From: RHKX01 sp963826475
Lineage (GTDB): Bacteria; Actinomycetota; Thermoleophilia; Solirubrobacterales; 70-9
DNA: 64,000 nucleotides
NCBI GenBank assembly: GCA_963826475.1
Contig: CAWGXC010000003.1
Span: 496,001-560,000 of the forward strand
Direction of reading: 5' to 3'
Positions 60,486 through 64,000 of the stretch are shown piece by piece. The notes beneath the pieces are model-generated. The model searched no databases and had not been told where the DNA came from. It saw nothing but the letters and a program-made list of their open reading frames with translations. A program made the position numbers and the translations under genes. How positions within the stretch are numbered: position 1 is the first letter of the stretch; every line of letters starts with the position of its first letter.

Positions 60486-61465
60486 GGCACCTGCTCTCGA
60501 TCGACGACCTCGGGCGCGACGACGTCGAGCGGATCTGCGAGCGGGCGAGGAGCTTCGCCGAGGTCGGCCGACGCGACATCAAGAAGGTCCCGACCCTGCG
60601 CGGCAGGACCATCGTCAACCTCTTCTACGAGTCATCCACCCGTACTTCCTCTTCCTTTGAGCTCGCCGCCAAGCGGCTCTCCGCCGACCTCGTATCGATG
60701 AAGTCCACCGGCTCCTCCGTCGACAAGGGGGAGTCGCTGCAGGACACCATCGCGACGCTCTCCGCGCTCGGGCCGGACGCGATCGTGATCCGCTCACCCC
60801 ATGCGGGGGCGGCGGCGATGGTGACCCGCTGGACCGAGGCCGCGGTCGTCAACGCCGGCGACGGCAAGCACGAGCACCCGACCCAGGCGCTGCTCGACGT
60901 CTACACGCTGATCGAACGGCTGGGCTCGCTGGAGGGCAAGCGGATCTGGATCGTCGGAGACGTCGCCCACAGCCGGGTCGCCCGCTCCGGCATCCGGGCG
61001 TTCACGCTGATGGGCGCGAAGGTCACGGTTGCCGGCCCGCCGACGCTGATTCCGCGCGGGATCGAGGAGCTCGGTTGCGAGGTTCGCTACACGCTCGACG
61101 ATCTCGCCGAGGCGGACGTCGTATACGCCCTGCGCATGCAACAGGAGCGGATGATCGACGCCTTCGTGCCGTCGCTCCGCGAGTACGCGATCCACTACCA
61201 GATCAATCCTCGCCGGCTGGGCTCGCGCCAGCTGGTCATGCACCCGGGACCGGTCAACCGCGGGGTCGAGATGGCGCCCGAGACGATGGACGGACCGAAC
61301 TCGCTGATCACGACCCAGGTCGCGAGCGGGCTCGTCGTGCGGATGGCCGTGCTCTACGAGATCCTCGCCGGCGGCGAACGGCCGCGTCAGCTCCGGGGCG
61401 TCGCCGACTCCGGCGAGGCGCGCGCGCAGACATCGCCGCCATCGCCGATCGGTGAGCCCGCATGA
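60482..61465 (+). CDS. pyrB: Aspartate carbamoyltransferase catalytic subunit
   Basis: This 327-residue enzyme makes carbamoyl-aspartate in pyrimidine synthesis. The carbamoyl-phosphate motif STRTSSSFE is at 52-60, HPTQALLDVYT follows, and MHPGPVNRG is near the C-terminus. Length is normal. No PyrI regulatory subunit is present. Four-base overlaps on both sides (ATGA). Confidence 0.96.
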   Translation: MRHLLSIDDLGRDDVERICERARSFAEVGRRDIKKVPTLRGRTIVNLFYESSTRTSSSFELAAKRLSADLVSMKSTGSSVDKGESLQDTIATLSALGPDAIVIRSPHAGAAAMVTRWTEAAVVNAGDGKHEHPTQALLDVYTLIERLGSLEGKRIWIVGDVAHSRVARSGIRAFTLMGAKVTVAGPPTLIPRGIEELGCEVRYTLDDLAEADVVYALRMQQERMIDAFVPSLREYAIHYQINPRRLGSRQLVMHPGPVNRGVEMAPETMDGPNSLITTQVASGLVVRMAVLYEILAGGERPRQLRGVADSGEARAQTSPPSPIGEPA

Positions 61466-62811
61466 GCGCCATCTCCGGGCTGGATTGGCGGGGTAGCGGC
61501 GCCGCCGACCTCGTCATCCGCAACGCCCATCTCCTCGACGCCCGCACGGACCTCGATCGGCTCGGCGACCTCGTGATCAGGGGGGGCCGGATCGCCGAGA
61601 TCACCGAGGCCGGCGCGGCCGACTCACCCGCCGGCGCCGAGGAGATCGAAGCGAGCGGGCTGCACGCCTTCCCGGCTTTCTTCGACCCGCACGTGCACCT
61701 CCGCACGCCCGGACAGGAGTACCGCGAGGACGTCGAGACCGGCACCCGCGCCGCCGCCGCCGGCGGGTTCTGCGGGATCGTCGCGATGGCCAACACCGAT
61801 CCGGTCGTCGAGGACCCCGCCGACATCCGCTCCCTGCGCGAGCGGGCCGCCGCCGAGGCCTCGGTCCCCGTCGGCTTCGTGGCCGCGGTCACCCGCGGAA
61901 TGCAGGGCGAGGAGCTGACCGAGATGGCCGCGCTCCGCGAGGCCGGCGCCGTCGGCTTCTCCGACGACGGGCTGCCGATCGTCAGCGCGGGCGTGATGCG
62001 GCGCGCCTTGCAGTACCAACATCTCGTCGGCGGCACGATCCTGCTGCACGAGGAGGATCCGCAGCTGACCCGCGACGGGGTGATGGGGGAGGGGGCGGTC
62101 TCCGCCGCGCTCGGCCTGGCCGGGGTGCCGGCGGTCTCCGAGTCGACGATGATCGCCCGCGATGCCGCGCTCTGCCTCTACGAGGACGCCACCGCACACG
62201 TCCAGCACCTCTCCGCCCGGATCTCAGTCGAGGCGGTCGCGGCCGGCAAGCAGGCGGGGGCGCGGATCACCGCCGAGCTCACGCCGCACCACCTCGTCCT
62301 CACCGACGAGGAGGTCCGCAGCCTCGACGCCCGCTTCAAGATGAATCCTCCGCTCCGCACCGAGGACGATCGACAGGCGCTGATCCAGGCGCTCATCGAC
62401 GGTACCGTCGACTGCATCGGCACCGACCACGCCCCACACTCCACGAACGAGAAGGAGGTGCCGTTCGAGCAGGCCAACATGGGCGTGATCGGCCTCGAGA
62501 CCGCGTTCTCCGTCCTCTATACCGAGCTCGTCGAGCCTGGGATCATCGATCTGGGCCTGCTCGTCGAGCGGATGGGTGCCGGCGCGGCGCTCTTCGACCT
62601 CGACCGTCCCGAGCTCTCGCCCGACGCCGAGGCCAACGTCGTGCTCGTCGACCTCGATGCCGAGTGGGAGGCGGGCGCCGAGGGCTGGGAGTCCCGCTCG
62701 GAGAACTCGTGCTTCGCGGGTCGCAGGCTGCGCTCACGGCCGATCATCACCGTGGTCGGCGGCGAGGTCGCCTACCGCCGTCGCAGCTTCGCGATGAAGG
62801 TGGCCGGATGA
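61462..62811 (+). CDS. pyrC: Dihydroorotase, class I (PyrC/PyrX type)
   Basis: This 449-residue amidohydrolase has metal ligands H77 and H79 (FDPHVHLRTPG), a bridging-Lys or Asp region near HEEDPQLT, and the catalytic Asp in GTDHAPHS. The ring-closing step from carbamoyl-aspartate follows PyrB. Last bases overlap the isochorismatase-like gene. Confidence 0.94.
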   Translation: MSAISGLDWRGSGAADLVIRNAHLLDARTDLDRLGDLVIRGGRIAEITEAGAADSPAGAEEIEASGLHAFPAFFDPHVHLRTPGQEYREDVETGTRAAAAGGFCGIVAMANTDPVVEDPADIRSLRERAAAEASVPVGFVAAVTRGMQGEELTEMAALREAGAVGFSDDGLPIVSAGVMRRALQYQHLVGGTILLHEEDPQLTRDGVMGEGAVSAALGLAGVPAVSESTMIARDAALCLYEDATAHVQHLSARISVEAVAAGKQAGARITAELTPHHLVLTDEEVRSLDARFKMNPPLRTEDDRQALIQALIDGTVDCIGTDHAPHSTNEKEVPFEQANMGVIGLETAFSVLYTELVEPGIIDLGLLVERMGAGAALFDLDRPELSPDAEANVVLVDLDAEWEAGAEGWESRSENSCFAGRRLRSRPIITVVGGEVAYRRRSFAMKVAG

Positions 62812-63362
62812 CCGCCGCCAAGCTCGACCGCGATCGTGCGGCCCTGCTCGTGATCGATCTCCAGGAGGCCTTCCGCAAGGCGATCCCCGACTTCGATTCG
62901 GTCGCGGCCGCCGCGGCGACGATGGTCCGTGGCGCCACCGAGATCGGCCTGCCGATCGTCGTCACCGAGCAGTACCCCAAGGGGCTCGGCGCAACGGTCC
63001 CCGAGGTCGCCGACCACCTACCCGAGGGCACTACGCCGATTGCCAAGACCGCCTTCTCGGCGCTCGCGGCGGAGGGCTTCGATCTCGGCGATCGCGACCA
63101 GGTCATCGTCTGCGGCATCGAGACGCACGTCTGCGTCAACCAGACGATTCTCGATCTGCGGGAGGCCGGCGTCGAGGTGCACGTCGTCGCCGACGCCGTC
63201 GGGTCCCGGACGGCCGCGAACCGCGACCTCGGGCTCGGCAAGGCGGTGCGCTCAGGGGCGTGGCTGACGAGCGTCGAGACCGCACTCTTCGAGTTGCTCG
63301 GGGAGGCCGGCGGCGACTCGTTCAAAGCGGTCCAGAAGCTCGTCTTGGAGCTGGCGCCATGA
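62808..63362 (+). CDS. Isochorismatase-family hydrolase in the pyr operon
   Basis: This 184-residue cysteine hydrolase has the triad D17 (LLVIDLQEAF), K80 (IAKTAFSA) and C109 (GIETHVCVNQT). It resembles nicotinamidase or YcaC-like and RutB-like amidases. It overlaps pyrC and carA by 4 bases each, so it is embedded in pyrimidine biosynthesis. Known relatives include RutB, an ureidoacrylate amidohydrolase of pyrimidine breakdown; whether it hydrolyses a pyrimidine by-product here is not known. Confidence 0.87.
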   Translation: MTAAKLDRDRAALLVIDLQEAFRKAIPDFDSVAAAAATMVRGATEIGLPIVVTEQYPKGLGATVPEVADHLPEGTTPIAKTAFSALAAEGFDLGDRDQVIVCGIETHVCVNQTILDLREAGVEVHVVADAVGSRTAANRDLGLGKAVRSGAWLTSVETALFELLGEAGGDSFKAVQKLVLELAP

Positions 63363-64000
63363 GCCCGGCCTCCGGATACGTCCTGCTCGAGGACGGCGCC
63401 CGCCTCGAGGGCGATCTCTGCGGCGCTCCGGGGCCGGTGACCGGCGAGGTCGTCTTCAACACTGCGATGACCGGCTATCAGGAGTCGGTGACCGATCCCT
63501 CCTACGCCGGGCAGATCATCACCTTCACCTACCCGCTCGTCGGCAACTACGGGGTCAGCGCGGAGGCGATGGAATCCGACCGGGTCCACGCTCGCGCCGT
63601 GATCATGCGCGAGGGCAAGAACGGCGAGGACTCCGCCTCCGCCGAGGGCGGCTGGCTCGATTGGCTGACCAACTGCGGGGTCCAGGCGATCACCGGGGTC
63701 GACACCCGGGCGCTCGTCCGCCACATCCGCGATCAGGGCTCGATGCGGGGCGGGATCTTCAGCGCTGAGGTGCCCGAGGCCGAGGCGCGCGAGCGCATCA
63801 CAGCCGAGCCGCAGATGGCGGGCTCCGACCTCGCGCGGACAGTCACCCCGGCGGAGCCGATCGTCCTCGATGGAACCGGCCCGCACATCGTCGGCATCGA
63901 CACGGGGATCAAGCTCTCGATCATCCGCCAGCTTCGCGAGCGCGGCTGCAAGGTCACGCTGCTCCCCTGCGGGTCGAGCCCGGATGACGTCCTCGCCCAC
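63359..64000 (+). CDS. carA: Carbamoyl-phosphate synthase small subunit, 3' end outside window
   Basis: The frame is open to the end of the window (214 codons). The N-terminal domain reads YVLLEDGARLEGDLCGAP, VVFNTAMTGYQESVTDPSYA and FTYPLVGNYGV, with VDTRALVRHIRDQGSMRG. The glutaminase domain begins near HIVGIDTGIKLSIIRQL; its catalytic Cys lies beyond the window. It provides ammonia for carbamoyl phosphate. The ATG overlaps the isochorismatase-like stop. Confidence 0.95.
   Translation, partial: MSPASGYVLLEDGARLEGDLCGAPGPVTGEVVFNTAMTGYQESVTDPSYAGQIITFTYPLVGNYGVSAEAMESDRVHARAVIMREGKNGEDSASAEGGWLDWLTNCGVQAITGVDTRALVRHIRDQGSMRGGIFSAEVPEAEARERITAEPQMAGSDLARTVTPAEPIVLDGTGPHIVGIDTGIKLSIIRQLRERGCKVTLLPCGSSPDDVLAH

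Noticed and set aside
1..64000. CRISPR arrays, prophage, insertion sequences, toxin-antitoxin pairs
   Set aside because: No regularly spaced repeats, transposase motifs or phage structural genes were found on either strand.

Overview
The window is about 64 kb of GC-rich bacterial chromosome with densely packed genes, many overlapping by 4 bp (ATGA, GTGA, TTGA). The gene content points to an actinobacterium: PdxS/PdxT, a MoaD-like carrier after threonine synthase, a fused SecD-SecF, and frequent -10 boxes 6-9 nt upstream of start codons. Class Thermoleophilia (Solirubrobacterales or relatives) is my best guess. That rests on remembered gene order and protein style, not on a marker tree. There is no phage, plasmid backbone, CRISPR array or insertion sequence.

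Layout. 1-4.3 kb: the end of a protein resembling DUF6421, an SDR and a threonine-aldolase-type enzyme, then a free-standing HTH/HNH protein abutting tRNA-Asn(GTT). 4.4-15.1 kb: mixed single genes (GT1 glycosyltransferase, SDR, CX4C lipoprotein, tRNA-Met, FUSC membrane protein, PAS-GAF-GGDEF protein, PEBP, aldo/keto reductase). 15.1-21.3 kb: secreted M14 carboxypeptidase, M3 oligopeptidase, CsbD protein and two small lipoproteins. 21.4-25 kb: RpiR regulator, pdxS-pdxT and an M29 aminopeptidase. 25.2-39 kb: a core genome-maintenance and stress run of yebC, ruvC-ruvA-ruvB, a zinc-ribbon/PAS-like protein, secDF, recJ, rel (ppGpp) and an HD-GYP protein whose start overlaps rel. 39-44.2 kb (minus strand): HIT, lipid kinase, phosphomannomutase, HIT, MOSC and CorA.

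44.2-47.8 kb: a clear SAM-I riboswitch with an intrinsic terminator controls a threonine-synthase-family gene and a MoaD/ThiS-like carrier ending in Gly-Gly-Cys. Two sugar-nucleotide genes follow, each broken by one apparent extra C. 47.8-53.6 kb (minus strand): a tightly coupled run of NodB-like deacetylase, acyl-CoA-dehydrogenase homologue, NodS-like methyltransferase, FAD reductase, GT2, a GroES-like protein with a zinc ribbon, and GT4. This probably makes or modifies a surface glycan or lipid. 53.7-59.8 kb: catalase, tRNA-Arg(CCG), RNase Z and two exported proteins. 59.8-64 kb: the pyrimidine operon pyrR-pyrB-pyrC-isochorismatase-like-carA. A PyrR-binding hairpin lies over the pyrR ribosome-binding site, and carA runs off the window.

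The strongest candidate for something new is the SAM-riboswitch/ThrC-like/GGC-carrier unit. SAM control makes little sense for plain threonine synthesis. It would make sense if the pair used O-phosphohomoserine and a protein thiocarboxylate to make a sulfur amino acid. This is a hypothesis, not a demonstrated function.
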